DNA of 64,000 bases from Euglena gracilis (lineage: Eukaryota > Euglenida > Euglenophyceae > Euglenales), in assembly GCA_039621445.1 (NCBI GenBank), contig CP154954.1, positions 20,074,642 to 20,138,641 on the forward strand, read 5' to 3'. Position 1 is the first letter of the stretch; the number at the start of each line of letters is the position of its first letter. A program made the position numbers and the translations under genes. Positions 63,141-64,000 of this stretch are shown here, in pieces. The notes beneath the pieces are model-generated. The model ran no database searches. It was not told the origin of the DNA and was given only the letters and a program-made list of their open reading frames with translations.

Positions 63141-64000
63141 AAAAAATGGTGGGAGGGTGCGGTTCTGTGACCCAATGCAGAACGGCAAAGCTGATTGGTG
63201 CCCCGGTGCACAAAACACCTCCAGCGGAGGAGGTAATTTGCAACCCAGGGGGGAAAACTTGTTGGTTGTCCACTGCTGAGCACATCCGCCAACGGTCAAG
63301 TTGTCCACTTGAACAGTTGCCGGCAAAACTCAACCGATACCGCGGAAACCCCATCAACGGGGATCACGGGCAGCTGTGGCTTGCCCAGCACTTCAAAAAC
63401 AGTGGCCCTGGATCCGGTCAGTTGAGAAAGCTGTGATCATTTGGTTTGAGTCACACGTGAGTATCAAACCAGCATCATGCGACGACCAATCCAATTGCTC
63501 TAAATGCCTGGCCAACTGGTGCTCCCTTTTGGGCTAGGGAAAAAAAAACTGTCCCCTTCCCACCTTTTCCCCAAACTTTGGTGAGCTGGCGAGCTGGGGG
63601 GCCTAGGGGGTAGATTGGGGGGTGTCGGGTGGAAAGAGCGGCGCAGCAGATGCAGCCGTGGGGCAGACTGGACGAGCTCCTTTGACATGGTATGGACAGC
63701 CACATATGACCAACGGCTGCCCAACTGGGTGATTGCCCAGGCACACCCATCCCTTATCTGAACTTCGCCCCCTTTCGTGCCTTTTGGCAGGCTCCCAATG
63801 CTGACGGCCCAGTCAGACTCGACGGAACTGCATCACAGGAATCAGCAGTCTAAGGAGCAAAGGTTGGTCATCACGAAGCCCAGCAAACTGCCAGAGCTGG
63901 GCTTTCACACACCACTCAGGTTGACCGGGCCCTTTCTCCCCAACTGGCGCGGCCACTGCAGACCTTCAGCCACCAGTCAACGTCTTCCTCTTTCCCCAAC
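63141..64000 (+). repeat. Inverted copy of the exon module
   Basis: 63150-63480 is the reverse complement of about 62205-61870; 63475-64000 is the reverse complement of about 62870-62334. All four module exons (63181-63232, 63403-63456, about 63640-63740, 63791-63919) keep their splice sites and frames on the plus strand. The copy runs off the window edge. Confidence 0.85.

Overview
This window is eukaryotic nuclear DNA. It has no prokaryotic gene layout, no rRNA or tRNA that I can recognise, and no CRISPR array. Coding signal comes in short islands of 50-330 bp bounded by GT...AG splice sites, often with phases that join in frame. Several islands have strongly G/C third codon positions. The sequence between them is densely packed transposable-element debris, homopolymer G/C tracts of 7-14 bases, and (TG)n, (CA)n and (GTAT)n microsatellites. 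A degenerate TTAGGG-like tract sits inside one repeat. An intron-rich, transposon-rich microbial eukaryote (alga or protist) fits best, but I cannot assign a lineage from this sequence.

Layout. 1-7.6 kb: repeats with isolated exons (1.55-1.70 kb minus, 2.15-2.30 kb plus, a GC3-rich N-terminal exon at 2.79 kb, a PHD-finger-like exon at 4.74-5.04 kb minus). 7.6-11.2 kb: a nested Tc1/mariner-type element holding a broken transposase, palindromic blocks and a 1.9 kb satellite. 11.3-18.8 kb: repeats, plus a gene fragment (12.75-14.33 kb) with a paralogue at 26.1-26.6 kb. 18.9-19.3 kb: a three-exon minus-strand gene end. 19.6-30.9 kb: mainly hAT-like non-autonomous elements with 8-bp target duplications and smaller elements nested in them; the N-terminal exon of 2.79 kb recurs at 24.1 kb. 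31-45.5 kb: scattered terminal and internal exons on both strands (31.1-31.6, 36.3-36.5, 38.0-38.3, 39.15-39.32, 39.95-40.22, 42.82-42.91, 45.16-45.22, 45.4-45.5 kb). 45.7-47.35 kb: another hAT-like element full of short arrays. 47.4-58.2 kb: terminal exons, several hydrophobic or Ala/Pro/Val-rich, among repeats. 59.8-62.5 kb: the best-supported gene, an at least eight-exon minus-strand locus with PDZ-like segments. A roughly 980-bp exon module of this locus is tandemly repeated and also present inverted up to the right edge.

No complete multi-exon gene could be closed from start to stop, and no pathway can be read from neighbours. The clearest novelty is in the mobile fraction: (1) four elements ending in CARGCACCT with 8-bp direct repeats and interiors built from arrays of TTTTGGCC-like words; (2) a 3.6-kb TA-flanked element with a satellite core; (3) elements whose ends are a short word beside a G run; (4) a GC hairpin plus A/T run (GGCGC..GCGCC, AAAATTTT) shared by otherwise dissimilar repeats.
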